Below the pieces are notes generated by a model. The model had not been told where the DNA came from and searched no databases. It saw only the letters and a list, made by a program, of their open reading frames with translations. A program made the position numbers and the translations under genes. A DNA stretch of 64,000 nt from assembly GCF_000016285.1 (NCBI RefSeq), contig NC_011988.1, positions 744,001 through 808,000 of the forward strand. Direction: 5' to 3'. Below are positions 42,074-51,317 of the stretch, one piece after another. The stretch comes from Allorhizobium ampelinum S4. GTDB lineage: Bacteria; Pseudomonadota; Alphaproteobacteria; Rhizobiales; Rhizobiaceae. The number at the start of each line of letters is the position of its first letter. Within the stretch, counting starts at the first letter, position 1.

Positions 42074-44590
42074 ATGAACAATCATTGTGTGCCAGCAGCA
42101 AAAGACCCGGTTTATGAAGTTCGCACTGGCGAGACGATCACGTCCTGGTTGGTCTCGCCGCTCACTGCCAGTGTGTTTGCAGGTATTGCGGCACCCGCCG
42201 AGGACCGCGTCGATTACCGCTTCATCAACGGTTTCGTCGATGTCGGCGATCTGCCGTGTCGCAAGGCGTTCTGGGCGACGATGGTCGGGCGAGATCTGGC
42301 ACCGGAGCGCGACTGGGAGCCTGATCACCTCAACCTACCGGGTGCCAATCGGCGGGTGGAATTCACCCATTTCTGGCATGTTCCGACTCATGTCCGCCGC
42401 TGGCTGCGTGGCACGTTCCGGGCCGAGGCGGCCAGAAGCCTCACGCTGCGGCTGAAGACCTGCGGCGGGGTGCGGATCTGGGTGAATGGCGCGGAGCAGG
42501 TTCGCTTCGAACCGTTCCGGCGTAATTTTGAATCCATGTCGGATGTCACCCTGCAACTTTCCGAGGGCGATAATGATATTCTGGTTCACACCGAAGACCT
42601 GGCGGAGCGCGACACGGTCTGGTTTGTCGAGCTGGAAGTGACGGATGCAGAGCCAATCGCCGTGCTTTTGCCTGCGGTTCTGGATGGGGCGATGGTTGCG
42701 CGGCTGGAACGGTTGATCCGCAGCGTGCGCCCGTCCCGCGACGTGTTTAGCGGTCAACCGCTGGAATTGCTGTTCGACGACGCGCCGAGGACTGATGTTC
42801 CCGTCGAGATCACCGTCTACAGCCATGGTCATGAGCGTGCCGTGCTGGCAAAGGCGCAGGCGGTGCTGCGCGCCGGGGACAGAACCCTTGTCGTTCAGGA
42901 AACACTCGGTATTGCCGATGGCTATCACGGCGTGCGGCTGCGCATGGGCGAGGGTGCCAGTGTGGCGAGCCGGGTGATTGATGCTGCTTTTCTCACCCGC
43001 GTGCAGCCGGAGATTTCGCATGACAGCCTTAGGGAGCGCAAACAGCATGCGCTTGTCTATTCGGCCCGCCATGGTGCGCCGCGCATCGGCCGGGTGCTGG
43101 CCATGGCGGCCTGCGGGCAGGTGGATGACGCAGTGCTGGAGAAACTCCTGAGCGATACACTCGCCGCCATCGACCGGCGGGAGGATTGCTCGGATTTCGT
43201 CCTTGTTCCGCTATTGTGGCTGCTCGGCGCTTACCCTGATGTTCTGACCCCGGACCAGCGCGAGCGGGTGCGCCAATCGGTACTCGATTATCGTTATTGG
43301 GTGGATGAGCCGGGCAATGACACGATGTGGTTTTGGAGCGAGAACCATGTTCTCTGCTTCCACACCAGCCAGCTACTGGCCGGTCAGTTGATGCCGGATG
43401 CGGTGTTTTCCGCGTCTGGCCGCACGGGAGAACAGCAGGCGGCGCTGGCCCGTCAGCGTCTGCATCGCTGGTTCGACAGCGTCGAGGCGCATGGGCTGGC
43501 CGAATGGAATTCTGCTGCCTATTACCCGATTGATTTCATTGGTCTGCTGGCGCTGGAGCATTGGGCGGAACCTGACATTGCCACCCGCGCCCGCCAGCAG
43601 TTGGACCTGATCTTCCGGATGATCGCCTTGCATACACTGGCGGGGGTGCCTGCGGGATCACAGGGCCGCGCCTATGACAAGGAATTGCGGGCCGGGCCGC
43701 TGACGGAACTCGCGCCTTTCGCCTGGGTGGCGTTTGGAGAGGGCTGGCGGAATGGTGGTGTCGCCTCGCTACCAATGTTCTGCGCCAGCGACTACCAGCC
43801 GCCGGAGGATCTGGCTCCACTGGCGATGCTGAAGCACGGACGCAGCATTGAGGCGCGATATGCGCAGGGGCTGGAGAGCGGCAAGCTCGTGGTGTTCAAG
43901 ACCCACGCCTCGCAGCTTTCGACAGTGGTCGATCACAAGACTGGCCGCAAAGGCCATCAACAGCATGTGCTGGATATCAGGCTGGCTGGCCATCCGATGG
44001 CGCGGCTCTGGATCAATCATCCCGGCGAAGACGATCCATGGGGGTCGCAGCGGCCCTCCTATTGGGCAGGAAGCGGCATCCTGCCCCGCGTCGCGCAACA
44101 TGGCGATACCGCCCTGCTGATTGCCGATACGCAAGGCGGACGCTTGCCGTTCACACACGCCTATCTGGGCATTGACGGTTTGGACGAGGTGATCATTGAG
44201 GAAAACTGGGTGTTTACCCGCTCGGGCCAAGGGTTTGCCGCCCTTTACAACAGCCACGGACTGGAGCCGATGGACGCAGGCGCGACGGCAGGCCGTGAAT
44301 TGCGGGCGTTGGCACCGATTTCGGGCTGGGTGGCCATTGTCGGAGCCGGGGACGCGCCGGCTTTCGAGATTTTCTGCTTGAAAGCACGAGCAACCAGCAT
44401 CGACTTCGACCCGCTGGCGAGAACTCTTCGGGTTCGTCCGCCGGGCCGTGAGGTGCTGTTTTTGAATTATGACGGCGACTTTCGGCTGGGGACACGTCCG
44501 CTGCCCTTCAGCCATGAACAGCCGCAACCGGTGCTGACCTATGACAGCGCCCAACCGGATCGGGGTGAAATCACCCCTCTTTATCAGTAG
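42074..44590 (+). CDS. Large protein of unknown family in pectin locus
   Basis: An 838-residue protein that I cannot assign to a named family. No signal peptide or membrane span is seen, so it should be cytoplasmic. The first 230 residues look beta-rich with a sugar-binding-like stretch (LTLRLKTCGGVRIWVNGAEQ), as in the jelly-roll domains of glycosidases. Residues about 340-620 are helical with many Trp and acidic residues: DTMWFWSENHVLCFHTSQLL, then HGLAEWNSAAYYPIDFIGLL and GSQGRAYDKEL, suggesting an alpha/alpha-toroid. The rest is again beta-rich. This order recalls toroid polysaccharide lyases or hydrolases, but I do not see their catalytic signatures. It heads the operon with GH105 and GH28; AGGGAGG precedes the ATG. 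I infer an oligosaccharide-active enzyme. Confidence 0.75.
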   Translation: MNNHCVPAAKDPVYEVRTGETITSWLVSPLTASVFAGIAAPAEDRVDYRFINGFVDVGDLPCRKAFWATMVGRDLAPERDWEPDHLNLPGANRRVEFTHFWHVPTHVRRWLRGTFRAEAARSLTLRLKTCGGVRIWVNGAEQVRFEPFRRNFESMSDVTLQLSEGDNDILVHTEDLAERDTVWFVELEVTDAEPIAVLLPAVLDGAMVARLERLIRSVRPSRDVFSGQPLELLFDDAPRTDVPVEITVYSHGHERAVLAKAQAVLRAGDRTLVVQETLGIADGYHGVRLRMGEGASVASRVIDAAFLTRVQPEISHDSLRERKQHALVYSARHGAPRIGRVLAMAACGQVDDAVLEKLLSDTLAAIDRREDCSDFVLVPLLWLLGAYPDVLTPDQRERVRQSVLDYRYWVDEPGNDTMWFWSENHVLCFHTSQLLAGQLMPDAVFSASGRTGEQQAALARQRLHRWFDSVEAHGLAEWNSAAYYPIDFIGLLALEHWAEPDIATRARQQLDLIFRMIALHTLAGVPAGSQGRAYDKELRAGPLTELAPFAWVAFGEGWRNGGVASLPMFCASDYQPPEDLAPLAMLKHGRSIEARYAQGLESGKLVVFKTHASQLSTVVDHKTGRKGHQQHVLDIRLAGHPMARLWINHPGEDDPWGSQRPSYWAGSGILPRVAQHGDTALLIADTQGGRLPFTHAYLGIDGLDEVIIEENWVFTRSGQGFAALYNSHGLEPMDAGATAGRELRALAPISGWVAIVGAGDAPAFEIFCLKARATSIDFDPLARTLRVRPPGREVLFLNYDGDFRLGTRPLPFSHEQPQPVLTYDSAQPDRGEITPLYQ

Positions 44591-45697
44591 ATGGATCAGA
44601 CCATGCATCAGCCAGAGACCGGCCATCCGGCCCTCCAAAAGACAATCGACAAAGTGGCGGTGGCTTTCAGCCGCCTCAAGGGGATCAAGGAAGGCTTGAG
44701 CGGGGAAGGCAGCGCAAGCGGCATTCAGTTTGACGAATGGGATTGGGAAGTAGGCGTCGGCCTTTACGGCTTCCTGCGCCGCGCCATCGCCAGTGGAGAC
44801 AGGAAGGCAATCCATGATCTCGTTGATTGGTATGCGATGCAGATTGGTCGCGGCTTGCCGCCACGCCAGATCAACAGCACGGCACCAATGCTGCCGCTGG
44901 CAATCCTGATCGGTCATGTGGACCGGCCCGATTTCAACGCGCTGGTCGAGGATTGGGCCGAATGGCTGGTGAAAAACCTGCCGAAAACCGAGGATGGCGG
45001 CTTCCAGCATGTGGTCAAGGAACGCCTGAACGAAGGTGAGCTTTGGGATGATACCCTGTTCATGGCCGGGCTGTTTCTGGCGCAAGCCGGCGTTCATTTT
45101 GGCCGCAAGGACTGGATCGATGAAGCCGTCTATCAGTTCATGATCCATGCCCGTTATCTCTCGGACCCGGTCTCCGGTCTCTGGTATCACGGCTGGACCT
45201 TTATCGGTCGTCATAACTTTGCCCGCGCCTTCTGGGCGCGGGGCAATGCCTGGATCACCGTGGCGATCCCGGAACTGTTCTTCCTGGTGCCTGATATAGA
45301 CGAAAAAGACCGCCGCTTTCTGGCCAATGTGCTGAAAAGCCAGTTGCGCTCGCTGAAAGCCTTCCAGCGCGAGGACGGCATGTTCCATACGCTGCTCGAT
45401 GATCCGACCTCGCCGTTGGAAACCTCCGCCACCGCCGGGATTGCCTATGGCATATTGCGCGGCATCGAGGCGGGCATTCTGCCGGTGGAGGATAAGCTCC
45501 ATGCCGACCGCGCCCTTGCCGCCGTGCTCCGCCATATCGATGATGAGGGCGTGGTGCTGGGTGTCTCCGATGGGACGCCGATGGGGCATGATCTGGATTT
45601 CTACCGTCGTATCCCCAACTTGCCGACCCCTTACGGCCAAGCGCTGGCTCTATTGCTGTTGACCGATGTGGCAATGTCATCGGAGACAACCGCATGA
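44591..45697 (+). CDS. GH105 unsaturated rhamnogalacturonyl/glucuronyl hydrolase
   Basis: A 368-residue alpha/alpha-barrel enzyme of family GH105 (YteR/YesR type), which removes the 4,5-unsaturated uronic acid that polysaccharide lyases leave on the non-reducing end of pectin fragments. Visible family motifs are FDEWDWEVGVGLYGFLR, GELWDDTLFMAGLFLAQ with the candidate catalytic Asp153/Asp154, SGLWYHGWTF and FWARGNAWITVAI. It has no signal peptide, so it acts on imported oligosaccharides. The ATG directly follows the TAG of the previous gene with no clear ribosome site, implying coupled translation. Its end overlaps the GH28 start (ATGA). This gene is the best evidence that the operon handles lyase-generated pectin or rhamnogalacturonan fragments. 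Confidence 0.88.
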   Translation: MDQTMHQPETGHPALQKTIDKVAVAFSRLKGIKEGLSGEGSASGIQFDEWDWEVGVGLYGFLRRAIASGDRKAIHDLVDWYAMQIGRGLPPRQINSTAPMLPLAILIGHVDRPDFNALVEDWAEWLVKNLPKTEDGGFQHVVKERLNEGELWDDTLFMAGLFLAQAGVHFGRKDWIDEAVYQFMIHARYLSDPVSGLWYHGWTFIGRHNFARAFWARGNAWITVAIPELFFLVPDIDEKDRRFLANVLKSQLRSLKAFQREDGMFHTLLDDPTSPLETSATAGIAYGILRGIEAGILPVEDKLHADRALAAVLRHIDDEGVVLGVSDGTPMGHDLDFYRRIPNLPTPYGQALALLLLTDVAMSSETTA

Positions 45698-47022
45698 CCC
45701 AGACGCTGGAGATTGTCATCGATCATCAGGACGGCGACCGCACGCAAGCCATTCAGGCGGCAATGGACCATGTGTCTGCCTCTGGCGGCGGCAGGGTTTC
45801 GCTCAAAGCTGGATCGCATCAGGTTGGCGGGCTGACGCTTCGCTCCGGTGTCGAGCTGCATCTGGGGGAGGGAGCAGTCTTGCGGCCCGTGCCGGATTAT
45901 CAGGCCTATGGCGACAATATCGTCTCGGTCATTGCCGAAAAATCCAACCGGGCCATGCTGGTGGCACGCGGTGCGGACACGATCGCGCTGACCGGGTCGG
46001 GCCGTATTGATGCTGGCGGAGACGCATTCATTGCCGGTGACGATGTCAGTGTCGGCGTATTCATTCCGGCGGAATTTCGTCCCCGTGTTCTGGTGCTGGA
46101 GGGGTGCCGGGGCGTTCGTCTCGACCATATTAAGGTCGAGAACTCGCCAATGTGGACGCTGCATTTCGTCAATTGTGAGGATGTCAGCCTCGCCAATGTG
46201 GCGATCCGCAACAATTGCCGCCTGCCCAATACCGATGGCATCGTGCTGGACGCCTGCCGCCGGGTGTTGATTGAGGATTGCACGATCTCCACCGCCGATG
46301 ATGGTATCTGCCTGAAAACCAGCGTCGGGCCGGATGGAAAGGCGATTGGCACCTGCGAGGATGTGCTGGTGCGCCGCTGCACCGTTTCCAGCCAGAGCTG
46401 CGCGCTGAAGCTGGGAACTGAAAGTTTCGGCGATTTCTCCCGCGTGGTGTTTGAGGATTGCCGGGTTGAACAATCCAACCGGGGCCTGGGGATTTTTTCC
46501 CGCGATGGCGGAAAGGTCTCCGATGTCAGGTTCTCCCGGATCAGCCTGGACTGCCGGGAGACGCCGGACGGGTTCTGGGGTTCCGGCGAGGCGCTGACGG
46601 TCACGGTGGTGGACCGGGTGCCGGAGCGCCCGGCGGGTGCGGTGCGAGGACTTGTTATTGAGGACATCACCGGGCGGATGGAAGGCACGGTCAACCTCGT
46701 CTCCATGGCCGGTGCCGGTATTCACGATGTGGCGTTGCATCGGGTGCATCTAGCCCAGCAAACCGGGGTACTTGGCACCGCGTTGCGCTATGATATGCGT
46801 CCGACCAATGCCGATCTGGCACCTTCGCCCGAGGCTCATGGCCGGGCCAATGCCTGGACGCGTGGGGCTGACGGACGCATCGTGGGGCTCATCGACTATC
46901 CGGGCGGAATGCCGGGCGTGTTTGCCCTTGGGGTGGACGGGCTGACTATAGACGATCTCGTTATCGACAGGCCGCAGCCCCTGCCGGAGGGCTGGAACCC
47001 GCTGGATTTCGTCCAACAGTAA
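45694..47022 (+). CDS. GH28-like beta-helix glycosidase, atypical active site
   Basis: A 442-residue right-handed beta-helix protein of the polygalacturonase (GH28) superfamily. NTDGIVLD (Asn179-Asp181) and ADDG (Asp202-Asp203) match the first two catalytic motifs, the latter usually GDD. The third motif, normally GHG, reads SSQSC (232-236), and the RIK motif is replaced by GLGIFSRDGG. Thus the acids are kept while the His and the Arg-Lys pair are lost, which suggests another substrate such as rhamnogalacturonan side chains, or a different linkage. No signal peptide is seen; it would be cytoplasmic, unlike most polygalacturonases. It overlaps the GH105 gene by four bases and precedes the ATPase by 23. 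Confidence 0.82.
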   Translation: MTQTLEIVIDHQDGDRTQAIQAAMDHVSASGGGRVSLKAGSHQVGGLTLRSGVELHLGEGAVLRPVPDYQAYGDNIVSVIAEKSNRAMLVARGADTIALTGSGRIDAGGDAFIAGDDVSVGVFIPAEFRPRVLVLEGCRGVRLDHIKVENSPMWTLHFVNCEDVSLANVAIRNNCRLPNTDGIVLDACRRVLIEDCTISTADDGICLKTSVGPDGKAIGTCEDVLVRRCTVSSQSCALKLGTESFGDFSRVVFEDCRVEQSNRGLGIFSRDGGKVSDVRFSRISLDCRETPDGFWGSGEALTVTVVDRVPERPAGAVRGLVIEDITGRMEGTVNLVSMAGAGIHDVALHRVHLAQQTGVLGTALRYDMRPTNADLAPSPEAHGRANAWTRGADGRIVGLIDYPGGMPGVFALGVDGLTIDDLVIDRPQPLPEGWNPLDFVQQ

Positions 47023-47045
47023 ATTGATGCATCTGGGAGGATGAT

Positions 47046-48164
47046 ATGGGAGCGTTGCAACTCAAGGATCTCAACAAGTCCTACGGCGCGGTGAAGGTGC
47101 TGCATGACATAGACCTGACCATCGAAGACGGCGAATTCGTCGTCTTCGTGGGGCCGTCGGGCTGCGGAAAATCCACCCTGCTGCGGATCATCGCCGGATT
47201 GGAGGATGTGACGACAGGTGCGATCAATATTGATGGCCGCGATGTCTCTCAGCTGTCGCCTGCCGAGCGCAAGATCGCCATGGTGTTTCAGTCCTATGCG
47301 CTTTATCCGCATATGAGCGTGCGCAAGAACCTGGCCTTCGGGCTGGAAAACCTGAAATTCAAGCGGGCCGAAATCGAGGCGCGGATCGCCGAAGCCGCAA
47401 GGATGCTGGCCATCGAGCCTTATCTGGACCGCAAGCCGCGCCAGCTCTCGGGCGGTCAGCGCCAGCGGGTGGCGATTGGCCGGGCGATTGTGCGCGAACC
47501 CGAAATCTTCCTGTTTGATGAGCCGCTCTCCAATCTGGATGCGGCCCTGCGGGTCCAGACACGGGCGGAAATTACCCGCCTGCACCGCGATATCAAGACG
47601 ACGATGATCTACGTGACCCATGACCAGATGGAGGCCATGACCATGGCCGACAAGATCGTCGTGTTGAAAGGTGGCCGGGTTGAGCAGGTGGGAACGCCGC
47701 TCGATCTGTTTAACAATCCTTGCAACCTGTTTGTGGCAGGCTTCCTCGGTTCGCCCCGGATGAACATGCTGAAAGGCCGGATCGTCGGCTTTCAGAAGGG
47801 CGAGGTGCTGATCGATGTCGGCTATCCACAGCATCTTACCGCTTCTGTCGATGAGGCGGCGGCAAAGCCGGGCCAGGAGGTGATGGTCGGTATTCGCCCC
47901 GCGCATTTCCAGCGGGTCGAGACGGGTGGCCTGCCATTCATTGTCGGCTATTGTGAAAGTCTTGGGACTGAGACCTATCTTTATGGCCGGATGGAAGGGC
48001 AGGAAGAACAGGTCATCCTGCATCAGCCCGGCCATTTCGTTGCCCCGGAGGATAGCCGCTTGGCGGTCGCGCCCTTGGCTGGCACGGTGCATGTGTTCGA
48101 TCCGGTTTCCGGCCTGACGCTGACCCGACACCGCCAACAGGTCAGCGGAGGCCTTGCTGCATGA
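47046..48164 (+). CDS. Sugar ABC transporter ATPase (MalK/UgpC-like), pectin locus
   Basis: A 372-residue ATPase with Walker A GPSGCGKST, Q-loop VFQSYALYPH, signature LSGGQRQRV, Walker B IFLFDEPLSNLD and switch His in VTHDQMEAM. The C-terminal TOBE-type regulatory domain includes GIRPAHFQRVETG. It closely resembles the ATPase of the galactoside operon (23330-24427) and is probably a paralogue. GGGAGGATGAT precedes the ATG at 47046, and the stop overlaps the next permease start by four bases (ATGA). It energises the two following permeases. Confidence 0.92.
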   Translation: MGALQLKDLNKSYGAVKVLHDIDLTIEDGEFVVFVGPSGCGKSTLLRIIAGLEDVTTGAINIDGRDVSQLSPAERKIAMVFQSYALYPHMSVRKNLAFGLENLKFKRAEIEARIAEAARMLAIEPYLDRKPRQLSGGQRQRVAIGRAIVREPEIFLFDEPLSNLDAALRVQTRAEITRLHRDIKTTMIYVTHDQMEAMTMADKIVVLKGGRVEQVGTPLDLFNNPCNLFVAGFLGSPRMNMLKGRIVGFQKGEVLIDVGYPQHLTASVDEAAAKPGQEVMVGIRPAHFQRVETGGLPFIVGYCESLGTETYLYGRMEGQEEQVILHQPGHFVAPEDSRLAVAPLAGTVHVFDPVSGLTLTRHRQQVSGGLAA

Positions 48165-49150
48165 GCCAGTTTGCCGATATCGCTGACCGAGTTCTGAACC
48201 GCGTCATGCTGGTGGTGGAAGCGCCGCTGAACGGGCTGGAGCGGCTGTTTGGCCGCAAGCGCATGCCGTATTTCTTCCTGGCGCCCAATCTGGTGCTGTT
48301 TGGCATTTTCACCTTTTTGCCGATTGCCATTTCCATCGGCTATGCCTTTACCGGTGGCACCAATCTGTTCGTTTCCGAGCGTCCCTATGTCGGGCTCGAC
48401 AATTTTCGCCAATTGCTGACCTGCGGCGATTATATGCAGCCGGGAACCTGCACGGAATCGCTGTTCTGGACGGCGATCTGGAACACGCTGTGGTTTGTCG
48501 GCTTCAACGTTGTGGCGACCTTGCTGGTCTCGCTGATCACGGCGCTGATCCTCAACCGCGCCATGGTGGCGCGTGGATTTTTCCGGGCGATGTTCTTTTA
48601 TCCGGTGCTACTGTCACCTGTGGTGATCGGCCTGATCTGGAAATGGTTCCTGGACCGCAACGGCTTGCTCAACGCCTTCCTGCAAATGCTCGGCGTGCCG
48701 CCGGAAATCTTTCTGCTGGAGGTCGGCTGGTCACGGTTTTTCGTTGTCGTGGTCTCCGTCTGGTTCCACATGGGTTTCTACACGCTGATCCTGCTGGCCG
48801 GATTGCAGGCCATTCCCAAAGATCTCTATGAGGCGGCGGCCATCGATGCGGCCACCCCGCGCCGGGTGCTGTTTCGCATCACCCTGCCACTGCTCGCGCC
48901 CAACCTGCTGGTGGTGTTGATCTTGTTGATGATCCGGTCTGTGCAGATTTTCGATGAGGCCTGGGTGCTGACCAATGGCGGCGGGCCGGGGACGGCCAAC
49001 AGTTTCATCGTGCAATATATCTACCAGATGGCGTTCGGCAGCGATCTTCGGCTGTTTGGTCTTGCCTCGGCGGCGGCAACCCTGATGGGCTGCGTTCTGC
49101 TGGTGCTGACCCTGCTGCAACTTGGCCTCTCCAAGAAAATGGAGCAGTGA
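48161..49150 (+). CDS. ABC transporter permease (MalF/UgpA-like), pectin locus
   Basis: A 329-residue CUT1 permease. About 35 amphipathic residues precede the first span (FFLAPNLVLFGIFTFLPIAI). A short extracytoplasmic loop before the second span contains two cysteines (CGDYMQPGTC), which could form a disulfide in the periplasm; this is uncommon in the family. The EAA loop reads EAAAIDAATPRRVLFRITLP (around residue 225). It overlaps the ATPase gene by four bases and is followed at once by the second permease (one base between stop and ATG). Confidence 0.9.
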   Translation: MSQFADIADRVLNRVMLVVEAPLNGLERLFGRKRMPYFFLAPNLVLFGIFTFLPIAISIGYAFTGGTNLFVSERPYVGLDNFRQLLTCGDYMQPGTCTESLFWTAIWNTLWFVGFNVVATLLVSLITALILNRAMVARGFFRAMFFYPVLLSPVVIGLIWKWFLDRNGLLNAFLQMLGVPPEIFLLEVGWSRFFVVVVSVWFHMGFYTLILLAGLQAIPKDLYEAAAIDAATPRRVLFRITLPLLAPNLLVVLILLMIRSVQIFDEAWVLTNGGGPGTANSFIVQYIYQMAFGSDLRLFGLASAAATLMGCVLLVLTLLQLGLSKKMEQ

Positions 49151-49151
49151 T

Positions 49152-50204
49152 ATGAGCCTCAATCCCATAACGTTCCTGACCCGCACCCGCCGCCAAGGTC
49201 GCATTGGCGTGACCGATGTGCTGGCCTGGCTCTGGCTGATCCTTGGCACGCTGGCAGTGCTGGTGCCGGTGGTCTGGGCAGGCCTGTCCTCGATGAAACC
49301 GGCTGCCGAAATCACCCGCTTTCCGCCGACGCTTCTGCCGCACGACGCGGTGGAGGTGACGGTCAAGGGCTATGACAAGCCGCTCAGCCTTTGGCAGGTC
49401 AGCATCGACGGCACGACCCGGCAGATGGCCATGGTGCGGCGCATCGGCCTGAAGGCGCAGATGGTCGATCCCGAAAACCCGCAGACCCCGGTCAGCGTCG
49501 ATACCCGCACGATCACGCCGGTCCAGAGCCTGACGATTGCCACGGAAAACTACACGGACCCGTTGACCCGGTTTGCCTTCCTGACCTTCCTCAAAAATTC
49601 GGTCTTCGTCACCGTGGTGGCGACGGCTCTCACGCTGATCGTTAATGCCTTGGCGGCCTTTGCCCTGTCAAAATACCGGTTTCGGGGCGATAAGGCGGTG
49701 TTTGTGCTGATTATCTCGACCTTGATGATCCCGCTCACCGTTGTCATGGTGCCTGCCTATCTGGTCATTGTCGGGGTCGGGTTGGTGGATAATCTCTGGG
49801 GCGTCATCATCCCGACCATTGCTTCGCCGACCGGGGTGTTTCTGCTGCGGCAATATATGCTGACCATTCCCGACGAGTTGATCGAGGCGGCAAGGGTGGA
49901 TGCGGCCAGCGAATTCAGGATCTTCTGGCGGATCGTCCTGCCGTTGACAGCGCCTGCGCTGGCGGTGTTGGCGATTTTCTCGGTACTCTGGCGCTGGAAC
50001 GACTTTCTCTGGCCGCTAATCGTCCTCAGCAGTCGCGAGAATTTCACCCTACAGGTCGGGCTCAATGCTTTTCAGGGCGAGTTTTCGGTGCAGTGGAATT
50101 ACATCCTCGCCATGACCTTCCTCAGCCTGATGCCGGTGACGCTGGTCTTCCTGTTCCTGCAAAAATACATCACGACAGGCATTGCCGGGACGGGGATGAA
50201 ATAA
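49152..50204 (+). CDS. ABC transporter permease (MalG/UgpE-like) with large periplasmic insert
   Basis: A 350-residue CUT1 permease. The first span is VLAWLWLILGTLAVLVPVVW; the EAA loop is EAARVDAASEFRIFWRIVLP and the C-terminus ends QKYITTGIAGTGMK. Between span 1 and span 2 lies an insert of about 90 residues (EITRFPPTLLPHDAVEVTVK onward to TITPVQSLTIATENY) that looks beta-rich and should be periplasmic. The usual loop here is about half that size, so it may help dock the binding protein or the oligosaccharide. The ATG at 49152 lies one base after the previous stop. The gene converges with the LacI repressor gene, 14 bases apart. Confidence 0.9.
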   Translation: MSLNPITFLTRTRRQGRIGVTDVLAWLWLILGTLAVLVPVVWAGLSSMKPAAEITRFPPTLLPHDAVEVTVKGYDKPLSLWQVSIDGTTRQMAMVRRIGLKAQMVDPENPQTPVSVDTRTITPVQSLTIATENYTDPLTRFAFLTFLKNSVFVTVVATALTLIVNALAAFALSKYRFRGDKAVFVLIISTLMIPLTVVMVPAYLVIVGVGLVDNLWGVIIPTIASPTGVFLLRQYMLTIPDELIEAARVDAASEFRIFWRIVLPLTAPALAVLAIFSVLWRWNDFLWPLIVLSSRENFTLQVGLNAFQGEFSVQWNYILAMTFLSLMPVTLVFLFLQKYITTGIAGTGMK

Positions 50205-50218
50205 GTCCCCGAACGTTA

Positions 50219-51259
50219 TCAACATCGCGGCGGTGCGATGCTGCCGCGCAGCACCAGACGGCAGCCTAGTTCCAGCCGATGGGCGGGCCGGAGCGGATCG
50301 ATGGACACCAGCCGCTGCTCGATCAGGCTGAGAGCCGCAGCCCCAAGCCGGGCGCTGGGCAGTTGAATGGTTGAGAGCGGCGGAGTGCTGAATTCGCCCG
50401 GCAGAATGTCATCGCAGCCCAGCACGGATATGTCTTCGGGAACCTTGATGCCTGCTTTGCTTAAGGTTTTCAGACAGCCAAGCGCCAGATTATCGGCGGC
50501 GCAAAAAATCGCGGTGGCCTGCTTCAATGATGGGTCGCGGGTCAACAATTCGCGCAACACTCTTTCACCCTCGGCTGGCTCATAGCTCTCAGCCTCGACC
50601 ACCATATCGATTGGGGCTGGCAATCCTGCTGCCAGAAAGGCGTCAACATAGCCATCATAGCGGCGGCGGATGGTGGTGCGGCCCGGCCATGTCACATGCA
50701 GAATGCGACGGTGGCCAAGCGCCAGCAGATGCTCAATGGCCTGGCGTGCGCCGAAGCGGTTTCCGGCGGTGACCGTATCGATCCGCATCGACGGATCTTC
50801 GCCATTGATGATCACAGATGGCACCGCCAATTGCGCCAGCGCGCGGATAAAGTCTGCCCTGTCGTCATTGATGATAACGATGCCATCAACTTTTTCAGCA
50901 ACAGCAATCCGCTTTACCTCATTGGCGTCGATCCGATTGCCCGGCGTGACGCAAGGGACAATGCGGATCGCCCGGCGCTCGCACTCCTCGCGCAGCCCAT
51001 TCATCACCGTCCAACTGACCAGGTTGAGGTCGCTTTGCGGAGCGGCATCACCGGCAACCGCTAGAAGGATGCAACGCAGCGTGGCAATGGTCGCCTTGTT
51101 GCGCCGTTTTTCCAGATAGCCCAGCCGTTGGGCGGAGGCGATCACCCGGTCGCGCACCTCTGCCGTCAGCGGCGCTGTGCCGTTCAGCGCATGCGAGGCG
51201 GTGCTGATCGAGACGCCGGCGTCCAGCGCCACGTTTTTCAGGCTGATCTTTGCTGTCAC
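50219..51259 (-). CDS. LacI-family repressor, pectin locus
   Basis: A 346-residue LacI/GalR regulator. The N-terminal helix-turn-helix and hinge helix are NVALDAGVSISTASHALNGT and RVIASAQRLGYLEKRR. The sensor domain (about 60-340) is of the periplasmic-binding type, with DGIVIINDDRADFIRALAQL and AIFCAADNLALGCLKTLSKA. It converges on the ABC-hydrolase operon and probably represses it, releasing DNA when an unsaturated galacturonide or related sugar binds. The dyad at 41984-41997 in the divergent promoter region is a candidate operator. Confidence 0.9.
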   Translation of the reverse strand: MTAKISLKNVALDAGVSISTASHALNGTAPLTAEVRDRVIASAQRLGYLEKRRNKATIATLRCILLAVAGDAAPQSDLNLVSWTVMNGLREECERRAIRIVPCVTPGNRIDANEVKRIAVAEKVDGIVIINDDRADFIRALAQLAVPSVIINGEDPSMRIDTVTAGNRFGARQAIEHLLALGHRRILHVTWPGRTTIRRRYDGYVDAFLAAGLPAPIDMVVEAESYEPAEGERVLRELLTRDPSLKQATAIFCAADNLALGCLKTLSKAGIKVPEDISVLGCDDILPGEFSTPPLSTIQLPSARLGAAALSLIEQRLVSIDPLRPAHRLELGCRLVLRGSIAPPRC

Positions 51260-51317
51260 GCTTTATCCTCAAAGATGCGTGGATATGAACGCAGCATAGT
51301 CCAGCAGAGCTGATAGG

